A DNA stretch of 64,000 nt from SAR202-VII-2 sp965263165 (GCA_965263165.1 OZ253584.1:1116001-1180000), one strand, 5' to 3'; positions 8,365 through 17,802 are shown, counted from the stretch's first letter. Translations and numbers: made by a program. Notes: generated by a model not told the origin, from the letters alone.

Positions 8365-10197
8365 TTAGGCAGACGCCTTATCTCTGGAGTACCTTCGGCG
8401 CTGGTCTTTGGACAGGAGCTTCTTGCGCAGGCGGAGGCTGGCTGGCGTGACCTCTAGCAACTCGTCGGCATTGAGGAAGTCCAAGCACTCCTCGAGGCTC
8501 ATGCTGACGGTGGGCGTAAGCTGGACGGCGATGTCGGATGTGGACGACCGGACGTTGGTCAACTTCTTCTCCTTGCACACGTTGACCACGAGGTCGTCCT
8601 CCCGCGAGTGCAGGCCAACGATCATTCCTTCGTAGACCGCGGTTCCCGGCTCCACGAAGGTGCTTCCCCGAATCTGGGCGTTGCTCAACCCGTAGGTCAC
8701 TGCGACCCCCTGCTCTGAGGCGACCAGCGCGCCGTTTCGCGTTGCTTGAACCTCTCCTCTGAGGGGCTCGAACTCCAAGAACTGGCTGTTCATGACGCCG
8801 TTGCCGCGGGTTACCCTGAGAAAGTAGCTATTGAATCCAATAAGGCCCCGGGTGGGTATCTTGAACTCCAGGTGCACGTTGCCGTTGCTGTCGTACTGCA
8901 TGTTGGACATGCGCGCCAGGCGAGGGGCAAGATTCTCGGAAAGCGGGCCTATGTACTCCTCCCGAGTGTCGATGGAAAGCAACTCGTAGGGCTCGTAGGT
9001 TACGTGGCCGCGTTGCTGCCGAAGCGCCTCAGGGTTGGACACTTGGAACTCGTAACCCTCGCGTCGCATCGTCTCGATGAGAATGGCCAGATGCAGCTCG
9101 CCGCGGCCCGAAACCATGAAAGTGTCAGGGGACCCTGTCTCCTCAACGCGAAGACTGAGGTTCGTTTGGAGCTCCCGTAGCAATCGAGCGTACAGTTGTC
9201 GCGACATACTGGAGCGACCTTCGCAGCCGGCGACCGGCGACGTGTTCACGCCGAGGGTGATGCTGACCGTGGGCTCATCAATCGTTATGGGCGGCAGCGC
9301 CTCGGGGCATGCGGCGGAGGCGATGGTGTTTCCTATGGCTACCCGATCAGTCCCCGCCAAGGCGACGATGTCCCCAACTTCCGCCCGCGTTACTTCCTTG
9401 CGGCCCAAACCTTCGAAGACGTAGAGCCTATCCACTTTGAAGGAAGACACCGCATCGTCCGCGGCAAGGCACACGACTTCTTCTCCCAGCGAAATGGCTC
9501 CTCGGGATATCCGGCCGATGGCGATCTGCCCTAGGTGGTTGTCGTAGTCAAGCGCAGCAACAAGCAGTTGAAGGGGCGCCGCCGCATCGCCTGAGGGAGT
9601 AGGAATCTGGCGGCGGATGGCCTCGAACAAGGGCGCCACGTCTTGGCCGGTGTCATCGGCCCTGGCCAGGGCATAACCCTCGCGGGCCGAAGCGTACAGG
9701 ACCGGAAAGTCGAGTTGGTCCTCTTCTGTGGCCAGCTCCAAGAACAGGTCTTGGATCATGCTTTCCACCTCGCGAATGCGGGCGGTGGGTCGGTCTATCT
9801 TGTTGATGACAACCAATGGTTTGAGCCCATTGTCGAGCGCCTTCTTGAGCACGTACCGGGTCTGCGGCATGGGGCCGTCCACGGCGTCCACAACCAGCAC
9901 GCACCCGTCGGCCATGTTGAGCACGCGCTCCACCTCACCGCTGAAGTCGGCGTGCCCCGGAGTGTCGATGATGTTGATCTTGACGCCCTGATAGGTGACG
10001 GCGGTGTTCTTTGCCAGAATGGTAATGCCGCGCTCCTGCTCCAGCGGGTTGCTGTCCATGATCAGCGTCCCCACCTGCTGGTTGGCGCGGAACACGTGAC
10101 TCTGCTTGAGCATGGCATCGACCAGGGTCGTCTTGCCGTGGTCGACGTGCGCGATGATGGCGACGTTTCTTATGTCTGTTCGCGTGAGCGTATTCAT
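8365..10197 (-). CDS. typA: Translational GTPase TypA/BipA
   Basis: A ribosome-associated GTPase of the EF-G superfamily involved in ribosome assembly and stress adaptation. Starting at the ATG at 10197 gives 610 residues, the usual length; the longer frame (to 10302) adds an implausible basic leader. Visible motifs are AHVDHGKTTLVDAML (P-loop), GITILAKNTAV (switch I), DTPGHADF (switch II), VVINKIDRP (base recognition) and the C-terminal TRGLIGFNSYFLRVTRGNG block typical of BipA. It appears monocistronic, with a short leader before the cupin gene downstream of its promoter side. Confidence 0.97.
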   Translation of the reverse strand: MNTLTRTDIRNVAIIAHVDHGKTTLVDAMLKQSHVFRANQQVGTLIMDSNPLEQERGITILAKNTAVTYQGVKINIIDTPGHADFSGEVERVLNMADGCVLVVDAVDGPMPQTRYVLKKALDNGLKPLVVINKIDRPTARIREVESMIQDLFLELATEEDQLDFPVLYASAREGYALARADDTGQDVAPLFEAIRRQIPTPSGDAAAPLQLLVAALDYDNHLGQIAIGRISRGAISLGEEVVCLAADDAVSSFKVDRLYVFEGLGRKEVTRAEVGDIVALAGTDRVAIGNTIASAACPEALPPITIDEPTVSITLGVNTSPVAGCEGRSSMSRQLYARLLRELQTNLSLRVEETGSPDTFMVSGRGELHLAILIETMRREGYEFQVSNPEALRQQRGHVTYEPYELLSIDTREEYIGPLSENLAPRLARMSNMQYDSNGNVHLEFKIPTRGLIGFNSYFLRVTRGNGVMNSQFLEFEPLRGEVQATRNGALVASEQGVAVTYGLSNAQIRGSTFVEPGTAVYEGMIVGLHSREDDLVVNVCKEKKLTNVRSSTSDIAVQLTPTVSMSLEECLDFLNADELLEVTPASLRLRKKLLSKDQRRRYSRDKASA

Positions 10198-10341
10198 GTG
10201 CGTTCCGTGTGTTCCGCAAAAAAGTGCTGGCCGCGTCGACCAGCACCGGTCTATTCTATCAGGTTTTGGGGCAAGCCGCGCAGACCCCCCTATCCGCCGC
10301 AAGACGGAAAGGAGACCTGCGCCGCTGGAAGCTGCGGAACG

Positions 10342-10797
10342 TTAGTCGCCGAAGAACTTACCGGGGATGGTTACGCCGGTGACGTGCTTGTTCTCGGCGG
10401 AGTGGGCGGGGAGAGGCAAACCGTCGGGGCCCATGCGGCCGGCGTCACGGTCCTTGTAGGGATTCTTGCCGGCGCCGACGCGAAGCAGCACCAAGTTCGT
10501 GTCCCCGCTGCTTTGGAAGTAGTAGAAGGCGCCCTTGGGCAGCATGATGCCCTCGTTCTTATTGACCACCTTCTCGTTGTGGTCCTGGTCCCAGTAGGTG
10601 GCCTGCCCCTCCAGCACGACGAAGGCGTGGTCCTCGTCCTCGTGGCAGTGCAGCGCGTTCTCGCCGCCCTGTGCATAGACCTTGACGTGCACCCACAGGT
10701 CCTCGGTCTCGGACAGTAGGTCCGTCGTGCGTCCGTCGGACAGATACGGCGTGCGAAGGGAGAAAGTATCGGCCTTGGGTATGCTCTGTGTGGTCAT
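10342..10797 (-). CDS. Single-domain cupin protein
   Basis: 151 residues with one cupin barrel. Metal ligands are visible in the first motif, ENALHCHEDEDHAFVVLEG (two His, Glu/Asp, His), and the second, GIMLPKGAFYYFQSSGD, where the usual second-motif His is replaced. It could be a small dioxygenase, isomerase or sensor. It is the last gene of the minus-strand catabolic cluster, about 30 bases after the amidohydrolase, with GAGGTG before its ATG, so it is likely co-transcribed. Confidence 0.82.
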   Translation of the reverse strand: MTTQSIPKADTFSLRTPYLSDGRTTDLLSETEDLWVHVKVYAQGGENALHCHEDEDHAFVVLEGQATYWDQDHNEKVVNKNEGIMLPKGAFYYFQSSGDTNLVLLRVGAGKNPYKDRDAGRMGPDGLPLPAHSAENKHVTGVTIPGKFFGD

Positions 10798-10829
10798 GCG
10801 TTCACCTCGTTGTTCGTTTGCTGCTGGTC

Positions 10830-11900
10830 TTAGCTTAGCGCTGGAATCTTCAGCCCGTACAACTTGACGACGGTCTCTCTAACGATCTTGGCTCGCGCCT
10901 CAGGCGAAAGGTGGCTCAGGTCCCTAGCGATCACCTCGCGCGAGTGGGGCCACGTGGAATTGGGGTGAGGGTAGTCGTTGGACCACATGCAGTTGTCCTC
11001 GCCCCAGTAGCCTAGCATGTAACCGCCGGGCGGGTCGTTGAAGAAGGTGGCAAAGACCTGCCGGTCCATGTACTCGCTGGGGAGCATTGAGAGGGTCAGA
11101 GGCATCTTCTTGCGCTGGTTGGGGCGTTGGTAGTACTTGTCCCACTGTGAAACGACGAAGGGGATCCAGCCGATCTCATTCTCCACGAGCACAATCTTGA
11201 GCTTGGGGAACCGCTCCAGCACGCCCGAGAACACAATGTAGAACAGGGTGTTCATCGCCTCGTTGAGCTTTTCGTTGACGCTGGTGCGATACACGTCCAG
11301 GCCGGTTCGGTGCAGCAAGTTGATGCTGTAGTTGAACCCCGTGAGGATGTGGATGCTGACCGGCATCTCCAGGTCCTGGGCGGCGGCCCAGAAGGGGTCG
11401 TAATGCTCTGAGGTGAAGGGCAGGTCTGGGTGTGGGCTTTGCCAGATGAGGGCGCCCTTCAGCCCTAGCTTGGCGCAGCGCTCGAGCTCTTTGACGGCGT
11501 TGTCGATGTTGTACATCGAGATCATCGGCACGCCGACGAGCCGGTCTAGGGAAACCTGGCAATACTCGGCGATCCAATCGTTGTAGACCTGGAACGTTGC
11601 TTCCTGCAGCGCGGGGTTCTCCAAGGCGAAGGTCTTCAAGCCCAAGGTGGGGTAGAGCACCTCGGCGCTTACGCCGTCGGTCACCATCTCCTTGAGACGC
11701 TCGTTGGGGTCGTGGCCGCCGGGCTTGTCCATGGATGCATCGCGTTCTTCGGGATAGTAGGGGGCGTTGTCCCTGAACTTGGTGGGAAGCCGAGAGGTCC
11801 AGAGGTCCACGGGCTCGATGATGTGGGAATCTGACGAGACGAGAATTTCGGCGGTAGCCTGCGCCGCCGCCGGGCCGGTCGCTTCCTGCGTGGTGGTCAT
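10830..11900 (-). CDS. ACMSD-type metal-dependent amidohydrolase
   Basis: 356 residues of the amidohydrolase_2 family, which includes aminocarboxymuconate-semialdehyde and gamma-resorcylate decarboxylases. After a 20-residue leader the barrel begins ILVSSDSHIIEPVDLW, where the metal-binding DxH appears as DSH. Later landmarks are PVSIHILTGF (metal His), KLKIVLVENEIGWIP (Glu where many members have His) and MWSNDYPHPNSTWPHSRE (catalytic Asp). AAGGAGA precedes the ATG. In the Lig-like cluster it could act as a lactonase or decarboxylase; this is inference from family and location. Confidence 0.87.
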   Translation of the reverse strand: MTTTQEATGPAAAQATAEILVSSDSHIIEPVDLWTSRLPTKFRDNAPYYPEERDASMDKPGGHDPNERLKEMVTDGVSAEVLYPTLGLKTFALENPALQEATFQVYNDWIAEYCQVSLDRLVGVPMISMYNIDNAVKELERCAKLGLKGALIWQSPHPDLPFTSEHYDPFWAAAQDLEMPVSIHILTGFNYSINLLHRTGLDVYRTSVNEKLNEAMNTLFYIVFSGVLERFPKLKIVLVENEIGWIPFVVSQWDKYYQRPNQRKKMPLTLSMLPSEYMDRQVFATFFNDPPGGYMLGYWGEDNCMWSNDYPHPNSTWPHSREVIARDLSHLSPEARAKIVRETVVKLYGLKIPALS

Positions 11901-12326
11901 GAGTGCGTCTCCTTCTTAGCTGGTCCCGGCTGGAAAGCGTCTTGGGCTAGGGCCATGGCCTGGGCCATGCGACGCCGGCGCTCCCCGCTCCTCTCTATGC
12001 GCTGAAAGCTGGATATGACGAGGGTTGTCCTGACAGGGTTGACGGGAGCCTTTCGGCTGTCAATCTGAGGAGGCTTGCGCCTGGAGACCTGGATGTCCTC
12101 GCTCACACTGCCCCTCCGCTCCCCCGCGGGCCCTCTACCAGCCATCCGTGGCAGGATTGTAGCCGCCACAAGAAATGACTGTCAACGAAGGTTGCCTACG
12201 GCAGGCGAAGAGCGACGCTGGGAGACGCTTCTGCTATGGGCTGTTGCAGACGGCGATGGCGAGGCAGCCCTCAAGGTGGCGGGGGTCCTCGGGGCTGGAC
12301 CAGGTCAATATGCGGGCCGGTGACCG
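11901..12326. other. Gap between amidohydrolase and aldolase genes
   Basis: An open frame (11897-12169, minus) overlaps the amidohydrolase start by 4 bases, but it is rich in Arg and Pro, lacks a family match and a convincing ribosome binding site, and is not called. No terminator hairpin was seen. Confidence 0.4.
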
Positions 12327-13112
12327 CTAGAGGCCCTGCTCCATCTGCTCCCTGGCGAGCAGTGCGTAGTAGTCCCACACCCCGGTTACCATCGGCGGCT
12401 TGCTGGGGTCCATGTGCGGCGCGAACTGCGGCAGCTCCCACAGCTTGGGCCGGTTGACCATCTCGTCGATGAGAGGATGCGGGATGGAGTGGTGGTCCGG
12501 GCCGGCTGCGCAATAGGCGTACCAATTCATCTTCGCCTGCTCTTCCAGGTTGATCATGTTGGTAACCGACTCGATGAGGCTGGCGCCCGTCGCTGCTGCT
12601 CCATGCCCGAAGAAGAGCATGACCTTGCTGTTGCCCAGTAATGCAGCCACCTCCATGCCTTCCTCGTCCGTCTGCACGGTTTTTACGTGGGGCCAAACGG
12701 GCAGCGGGTCCCGCACGAGATGGATTCCCTCCTGGCACATTGGCGTCAGGCGCTTCTGCAAGACGCTCATCGCCACCACATAGCGGGGGTGAACGTGGAC
12801 CACGGAGTTTATCTCTGGGTGGGTTTTCATGATGCAGGAGTGCATCTTGACTTCGAAGCACTGGGTGGCCCCGGGAGGCCCGTCCACCAGATTGCCGTCG
12901 ATGTCGCAGACGACCATCTGGTCAGGGTTGATCCGCGCCAGCGCGTCGACGGCGTAGCCCCGTCCTTTCACGACGAACTTATTTGGGTCCGAGGGAAGCC
13001 GTAGGCTGGCGTGTCCCAGGGAGGCCGTGGCGCCGGTGGCTAGGCCGGTTATGGCCAGAATTCGGTTTGCGATGGCGACTTGATATTTGACATTTTCGAG
13101 CTCAGAAGCCAC
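12327..13112 (-). CDS. Class II aldolase/adducin-family protein
   Basis: A zinc-dependent aldolase or decarboxylase of about 261 residues, the normal size. The zinc site is visible as NSVVHVHPRYVVAM (about residue 85-98) and the third His lies in VMLFFGHGAAATGASL. An acidic residue near FEVKMHSCIMKTHPE completes the pattern. Members cleave or decarboxylate hydroxy-oxo acids or process aromatic decarboxylation products. AAGGAGG precedes a GTG start. It sits 32 bases after the oxidoreductase gene and probably shares its transcript. Confidence 0.88.
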   Translation of the reverse strand: MASELENVKYQVAIANRILAITGLATGATASLGHASLRLPSDPNKFVVKGRGYAVDALARINPDQMVVCDIDGNLVDGPPGATQCFEVKMHSCIMKTHPEINSVVHVHPRYVVAMSVLQKRLTPMCQEGIHLVRDPLPVWPHVKTVQTDEEGMEVAALLGNSKVMLFFGHGAAATGASLIESVTNMINLEEQAKMNWYAYCAAGPDHHSIPHPLIDEMVNRPKLWELPQFAPHMDPSKPPMVTGVWDYYALLAREQMEQGL

Positions 13113-13144
13113 GAGCGCCTCCTTGTGATTGGCGAGCAGTAGGC

Positions 13145-14386
13145 CTAGTCATAGTCCTCGCGCATGGGGACCTGGTGGTTGAGGTAGATCTCCTCGCGCC
13201 GCTTTTGAGACTCGAGGATGGCTAGGGTGACTTCCAGGGTTGCCATGCCCCACCGGCCGTTGTGGTACACGGGCTTGCCTTCGACAGCAGCGCCATAGAG
13301 TTCCTGTAGCTCTTCCTGCCGGTAGGGCCCCTCTTCGATGGGTTCGTCCCGCGTGCCTTCGTTGCCGTAGACGAAGACTCCGTAGGGAGAGTGCCGTATG
13401 TCTCCAGCCTCGCAGGTCACGACAACCACGCCTAGATCTGAGGGAAGCCACGGGTGGCGCTCATGGGCCTGCCGTCTGAACACGCGCTCCTCGTCGGCGC
13501 CGCCGATGCGGAGCGCGTCCTTGGCCGACTCCTCATCCCGGCTGTTGTTGGACAGGGCTCGGCGGATGGAGGCCCTCTCCTCCATGGTGTAGCGGCCGGT
13601 GCTGCTGCCCCAGGCCACCAGTTCCTGGGCCAAGAAGTAGCCGTAGCCATTGTGCGTGATGATGGAGGGCGTGCCGTCTTCGAATTCCAGATAGGCAACG
13701 TAGAACCCGGGGCAGTCGCGAGGGCCCCAGTCGCCGTAGCCGCCGCGCACGCTGCGGAGCATGCCGCCCCCCAGCAGCCGAATGGTGTCCACTTGGTGCG
13801 GCGTCTGACGGTAGACGAGACCGCCTCCTTCGTTGAGGTCGATCTCCTCACCCGTGCGGGGCCGGAGCATCCAGTCCGAGTAGGACCAGGCGTTGACGGC
13901 CTGTAGTTTGCCCAGTTCCCCCGACTTGATGATGCGCCGCATCTGCCGGATGGGGGGAGTGAAGCCGAAGGTGTGGCCGGCCACCAGTGCTACGCCGCTC
14001 TTGTCTGCCGCTTCCACCATCCGCTCCGCTTCTTGCAGCGACGTGGCCATGGGCTTCTCCACGACCACGTGCTTCCCGTGGTTCGCCGCGAGCACCGCCT
14101 GCGGCCCGTGGTACTTGTTGGGCGTGGCGATCCAGACGGCCTCGACGTCAGGGTCGGCGCAGAGCTTCTCGGCGCTGTCGTACGTCTTGGTCCAGGGGTA
14201 GCGGTTGTGGAAAGTCTCTAGGACGCGAGCGTTGACATCGGCTGCCGCCACCAACTCGACTTTGTCCATGGACTCCATGGCGGGCAAGATCTCGGCGGCC
14301 CCTACGCCGCAGCCGATGATCCCAATCTTGAGCCGTCTCTGCGGCGCCTGTTGGCTGGTCGCGCTTTCGCCTGCTGCCGTGGTCAT
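13145..14386 (-). CDS. Gfo/Idh/MocA-family NAD(P)-dependent oxidoreductase
   Basis: 413 residues from the ATG at 14386, which has a strong AGGAGG; the longer frame to 14482 is rejected. The N-terminus carries a Rossmann fold, KIGIIGCGVGAAEILPAM, followed by VWIATPNKYHGPQAVLAANHGKHVVVEKP, where EKP is the family hallmark. The C-terminal beta domain includes GGGLVYRQTPHQVDTIRLLGG. LigC, the dehydrogenase that oxidises the ring-cleavage hemiacetal in the protocatechuate 4,5 pathway, belongs to this family. Its position next to LigB-, LigJ- and RraA-like genes makes that role plausible but unproven. Confidence 0.9.
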   Translation of the reverse strand: MTTAAGESATSQQAPQRRLKIGIIGCGVGAAEILPAMESMDKVELVAAADVNARVLETFHNRYPWTKTYDSAEKLCADPDVEAVWIATPNKYHGPQAVLAANHGKHVVVEKPMATSLQEAERMVEAADKSGVALVAGHTFGFTPPIRQMRRIIKSGELGKLQAVNAWSYSDWMLRPRTGEEIDLNEGGGLVYRQTPHQVDTIRLLGGGMLRSVRGGYGDWGPRDCPGFYVAYLEFEDGTPSIITHNGYGYFLAQELVAWGSSTGRYTMEERASIRRALSNNSRDEESAKDALRIGGADEERVFRRQAHERHPWLPSDLGVVVVTCEAGDIRHSPYGVFVYGNEGTRDEPIEEGPYRQEELQELYGAAVEGKPVYHNGRWGMATLEVTLAILESQKRREEIYLNHQVPMREDYD

Positions 14387-14527
14387 CGTTCCTCCTGAAA
14401 CACGCATGCCTCGCCGACCGCGCCAAGCGTAGCGTTCGCCTGTATGGCAGTCAAGCACAGGGGGCTGGCAGGCCTCATCCACAGCCGCGGAGGCCGGTAT
14501 TGGCGAGCTAGCGCAGGGGGGGCCGGG

Positions 14528-15181
14528 TTACTCGTTGAAGCCGTAGAGGTCCACGGTGCGCACTCCGTCGTGGATCTTGCGGATTGTCTCTGCTTCCTTG
14601 TCTACCCTGGCCTTCGTCTTGGCAAGCACGTCTTCAACGGTGGACCGCTCAATCACCACCACGCCGTCGGCGTCAGCCAGCACCAGGTCGCCGGGGAGGA
14701 CGGTGATCTCGCCGATGCGGATGGGCACGTTGTACGCTCCCACGGCTTCCTTGTCCTTCGTCGTGCCGCGTATGCAGAGCCCGCGGGACCAGATGGGGAA
14801 CCCGATCTCTATAATGTCGAGGCCATCGCGAACGCAGCCGTCGATGACCATGCCTCCAAGTCCCGCTTCCTTGGCGGCGTGGGACATGATTTCGCCCCAG
14901 TAGCCGGCCTCGTAGTAGCCGCCGGTGTCGACCACCAGTACGTCCCCGGGCTGTGCGGCGTAGATGGCCCTATGCAGCCAGAGGTTGTCCTTTGGCGGCG
15001 ATAGAACGGTCAACGCCGGCCCGCAGACGAAGAACTGAGGCGAAACAGGCTTGATCCCAGAGGGCAGAGCGCCCTTCTGCCCGGAGGCCTCGTGGAGGTC
15101 GGCGCTGTGAAAGGCGGATGCCGCCTCGAGAAGGGCCTCTGGTGTCCGCGTGATGCCGGTGGCGATGGCAAGTGGATTCAT
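14528..15181 (-). CDS. RraA-family aldolase/decarboxylase-like protein (copy 1)
   Basis: 217 residues of the RraA/HMG aldolase family. The central metal and substrate site is seen in QPGDVLVVDTGGYYEAGYWGE and GGMVIDGCVRDGLDI, where the Arg-Asp of GCVRD is the catalytic signature of 4-hydroxy-4-methyl-2-oxoglutarate/4-carboxy-4-hydroxy-2-oxoadipate aldolases. PGDLVLADADGVVVI follows. It is the most divergent of three neighbouring RraA genes, with an N-terminal LHEASGQKGALPSGIKPV in place of the usual SDALDKLG. Confidence 0.9.
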   Translation of the reverse strand: MNPLAIATGITRTPEALLEAASAFHSADLHEASGQKGALPSGIKPVSPQFFVCGPALTVLSPPKDNLWLHRAIYAAQPGDVLVVDTGGYYEAGYWGEIMSHAAKEAGLGGMVIDGCVRDGLDIIEIGFPIWSRGLCIRGTTKDKEAVGAYNVPIRIGEITVLPGDLVLADADGVVVIERSTVEDVLAKTKARVDKEAETIRKIHDGVRTVDLYGFNE

Positions 15182-15348
15182 GGCTATTGTCCTTAGAGTG
15201 GTTTGGTCTCCTAGAGAGGTGCCGGACAGGCCCGCGACACCCCCTCAGGATGCTCCTTCCAAGGGAGAGAGGAGGAAAGGCGATGGTTTCCCCGCATGAG
15301 GGAGGGAGAGCCGATCGCCCATCCGGACATCCGCCCCAGACTCAGTGG
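15182..15348. other. Spacer between RraA copies
   Basis: No gene. It contains short purine/pyrimidine-rich segments resembling common intergenic repeats (about 15240-15310), but no stem followed by a T-run. Confidence 0.4.
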
Positions 15349-15999
15349 TTAGCTGTCTTTCTTGGTCTGCAACTGGTGATAGCGGAACTGCTTCCTCGCC
15401 TCGTCGAGCCGCAAGCCGCTTTCGATGGCGGTCCGAATGTGGACCTCCGCCTCAGCGACCTCGAGGGCAATGTTGAGGACTTCATCCTCTCGTTCCCTGG
15501 GCACAACCAGGACTCCATCCCCGTCACCGACCAGGATGTCGCCGGGGTTGACGCGGACTTCGCCGAGAGAGATGGGGACGTTGTAACCGTCGGCCTGAAC
15601 GCGGTCCTTGCCGGTGCGCATGGTCACCCCTCGGCTGAAGACCGGGTAATTGAGTTCAATGCTGCGGTCGTAGTCGCGGCACACGCCATGGATGACGGTC
15701 CCGCCGATGCCGCGGCGCTTGGCCTGGGTCGTCAGAATGTCGCCCCAGACCGTGGCGTCCATCCTGCCGGAGTTGTCCAACACCACAATGTCGCCGGGGT
15801 TCACGTCGTCGATGTAGTCACCGACGGAGCCCTTCACGGTGTCGCACGGGCGCATGAAAATCGTGAATGCCCGCCCAGAAAGGCGAAAGTTCCGGTTCAG
15901 CGGCTGGAGGCCCAGCGCCTGCCCGGGGATGCCCAAGCGGTCGAGGGCGTCGCTGATGGTGGACGTGCCCAGGTCTTTGAAGTCCTCAGGATTGGCCAT
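15349..15999 (-). CDS. RraA-family aldolase-like protein (copy 2)
   Basis: 216 residues. The N-terminus LGTSTISDALDRLGIPGQALGLQPL is the classical RraA opening. The active-site loop is GGTVIHGVCRDYDRS, with the conserved Arg-Asp, and the metal/phosphate region is NPGDIVVLDNSGRMDATVWGDIL. PGDILVGDGDGVLVVPRERE completes the fold. The gene begins 4 bases after the stop of copy 3, indicating translational coupling. A LigK-like aldolase role, splitting carboxy-hydroxy-oxoadipate into pyruvate and oxaloacetate, is a reasonable guess for one of the three copies. Confidence 0.92.
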   Translation of the reverse strand: MANPEDFKDLGTSTISDALDRLGIPGQALGLQPLNRNFRLSGRAFTIFMRPCDTVKGSVGDYIDDVNPGDIVVLDNSGRMDATVWGDILTTQAKRRGIGGTVIHGVCRDYDRSIELNYPVFSRGVTMRTGKDRVQADGYNVPISLGEVRVNPGDILVGDGDGVLVVPREREDEVLNIALEVAEAEVHIRTAIESGLRLDEARKQFRYHQLQTKKDS

Positions 16000-16003
16000 G
16001 GCG

Positions 16004-16657
16004 CTACTTCTCCAGCATGGTTTCGTAGGATTTCCCCATTACGGCGCTGACCGGCTCGCCCGCGAGCACGGCCTTGGTCATCGCCGCCTCGCGAGCGGCG
16101 ATCTCTTCGGCGGCCTGGATGACCTCTTCCGCACGGTCCGCAGCGAGGAAGACGACGCCGCTGCTATCCGCTAGGACGAGGTCACCGGGAGCCACGGTGA
16201 TGCCACCGACTTCGATGGGCTCGTTGAAGCAATCCTCGACGACCCGGCCCCGCGCCGTCAGGGGCACGGCAGAGCGTCCGAAGACAGGGAACTCGAGGTC
16301 CCGGCTTTCGTCGATGTCCCGGCAGGCGCCGTCCACAACGACGCCGCTGATGCCCCTGGCCTTGGCCGCCGTAGACAGGATGCCGCCCCAGCCCGCTGCG
16401 TCAGCTCGCTGGCGGTGGTCCACAACGATGACGTTGCCGGGCTCGGCGGCTTCGATCGCGCCTGCCCCCAGGTGCCGCGTTGACGTCTCGTCGCCCTTGG
16501 ACTTGAGCCGCACGGTAACCGCCCGGCCCGCGATGCGCTTCCGCACAGAGAGAGGCCGTAGTCCTACGACCACGCCCCTGATGCCCAGCTTGTCGAGGGC
16601 GTCAGAGACGGCGCACGTGTCCAGCTTGGCAAGACGTTCCGCTTGGGTATCGGACAT
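16004..16657 (-). CDS. RraA-family aldolase-like protein (copy 3)
   Basis: 217 residues from the ATG at 16657, which has AGAGGAG in front; an upstream extension to 16711 is rejected. The opening is LDTCAVSDALDKLGIRGVVVGLRPL, the active-site loop SGVVVDGACRDIDESRDLEFPVF, and the C-terminal part PGDLVLADSSGVVFLAADRAEE. It keeps the catalytic Arg-Asp. It lies directly upstream of copy 2 (4-base gap) and downstream of two LigB-type dioxygenases. Confidence 0.92.
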   Translation of the reverse strand: MSDTQAERLAKLDTCAVSDALDKLGIRGVVVGLRPLSVRKRIAGRAVTVRLKSKGDETSTRHLGAGAIEAAEPGNVIVVDHRQRADAAGWGGILSTAAKARGISGVVVDGACRDIDESRDLEFPVFGRSAVPLTARGRVVEDCFNEPIEVGGITVAPGDLVLADSSGVVFLAADRAEEVIQAAEEIAAREAAMTKAVLAGEPVSAVMGKSYETMLEK

Positions 16658-16797
16658 GGCGCTCCTCTTGCGGGGGGCAGCCCCGCGTCTCGAATCGTCT
16701 TGGTGAGGCAAGTCTCAAACCCGCTTTGCTGGCGGCGGCGGGATGCCCCATCGCAATGAACGCCCCGGGTTGGGTGAGAGGCTACGCCCCCCGATCC

Positions 16798-17778
16798 CTA
16801 TGACCACTGGGCGAAGCCCATGGCGCAGCCGGTCATGGCCGGAGAGCGGTAGCAGGGGACGTAGTCGATGAGACTGAACTCCAGGTCTCCCGCGGCTGCG
16901 CCGGCGGCGATCCAGTTGCGGATCTCCGAGTTCCCGGAGTTGAGCATCTTCCGGTCCAAAGCGCCGAGGGTGTCCACGTCCTTGTCCTCCAGCGCCTTCA
17001 GAACCATCCGATCGAACTCCTCCGTGATGACGAAGTGCGTGAGGCCGCCTGAGGCCATGACGGCCACCCGCGCGCCACTGTCCCAGTCGGCGATGGCCCT
17101 TCCGAGAGCCAATCCCAAGTCGTGGCAGCGTTGGGGCGTGGGCTGGTTGGGCGGGAAGTAGGTGTTGAGCAATATGGGCACTACTGGCACTACCCTGTTG
17201 CCCATGATGCGTTGCCAAACGAAGCCCCAGGCATGGCCGGCGCCGCGCCCTTCTGTTTGATACCTGTTGTGACCCACGTCGAACGCCTGATCGACCAGCG
17301 ATTCGACGACGTGGCGGCCCAGGGCGGAGGCCACCGGAAAGTCGCGCTCGTCTCCATAGGCCCAGGCTGAGGCCCTAGCGTCCGGTGGGGTGTCATCCCT
17401 GACCTTCCGGCCCACGTTATGGATGGTCTCGCCCCAATAGACGGAGATGGCCGGCATATTGTCCTCTTTCAGCAACTCGTGCTGGTCGTCGCCGACCACC
17501 ACCACAACATCCGGCGCCGCCTCTTCCAGCAGCGCGCCCAGCCTGGCAATGCCCTGTTGGCAGGCGTCGTAGCGAGCCTGCATCGCGTCGTCGGTGAGTT
17601 CTTTTTCGATGGACGGAGGCGCCATCTCCCGCAACTCGTCGTAGCTGTGGATCTGGCCGTCAGGTCCCCAGAGATCTCCGCGGTTGAAGTCGTTGTCTCC
17701 CCGGTAGCGCCACAGCTCGGGCGGGAGACTCAACTGAGGGCTATGCGACGTTGCCAAGCCAAGGACAATCTCCGCCAT
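16798..17778 (-). CDS. LigB-type extradiol ring-cleavage dioxygenase (copy 1)
   Basis: 326 residues resembling the catalytic beta subunit of protocatechuate 4,5-dioxygenase. The first Fe(II) ligand His12 is conserved in VLGLATSHSP. VVVVVGDDQHELL corresponds to the LigB NDH segment, MASGGLTHFV contains the catalytic His, and GNSEIRNWIAAGA carries the Glu ligand. A YFPPNQPTPQRCHDLG segment matches the LigB turn before the catalytic His. No separate LigA-type alpha subunit is seen in the cluster. AGGAGAGG precedes the ATG. It is 24 bases downstream of a paralog. Confidence 0.9.
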   Translation of the reverse strand: MAEIVLGLATSHSPQLSLPPELWRYRGDNDFNRGDLWGPDGQIHSYDELREMAPPSIEKELTDDAMQARYDACQQGIARLGALLEEAAPDVVVVVGDDQHELLKEDNMPAISVYWGETIHNVGRKVRDDTPPDARASAWAYGDERDFPVASALGRHVVESLVDQAFDVGHNRYQTEGRGAGHAWGFVWQRIMGNRVVPVVPILLNTYFPPNQPTPQRCHDLGLALGRAIADWDSGARVAVMASGGLTHFVITEEFDRMVLKALEDKDVDTLGALDRKMLNSGNSEIRNWIAAGAAAGDLEFSLIDYVPCYRSPAMTGCAMGFAQWS

Positions 17779-17802
17779 GCCTCTCCTCCTCCCTATGGCC
17801 GC

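Noticed and set aside
9643..10719. Long plus-strand frame antisense to typA and the cupin gene
   Set aside because: A shadow of the GC-rich typA codons; no family resemblance.
11897..12169. Possible small gene overlapping the amidohydrolase start
   Set aside because: Low-complexity composition, no ribosome binding site, no family.
15240..15310. Purine/pyrimidine-rich spacer as a terminator
   Set aside because: No stem followed by a T-run.
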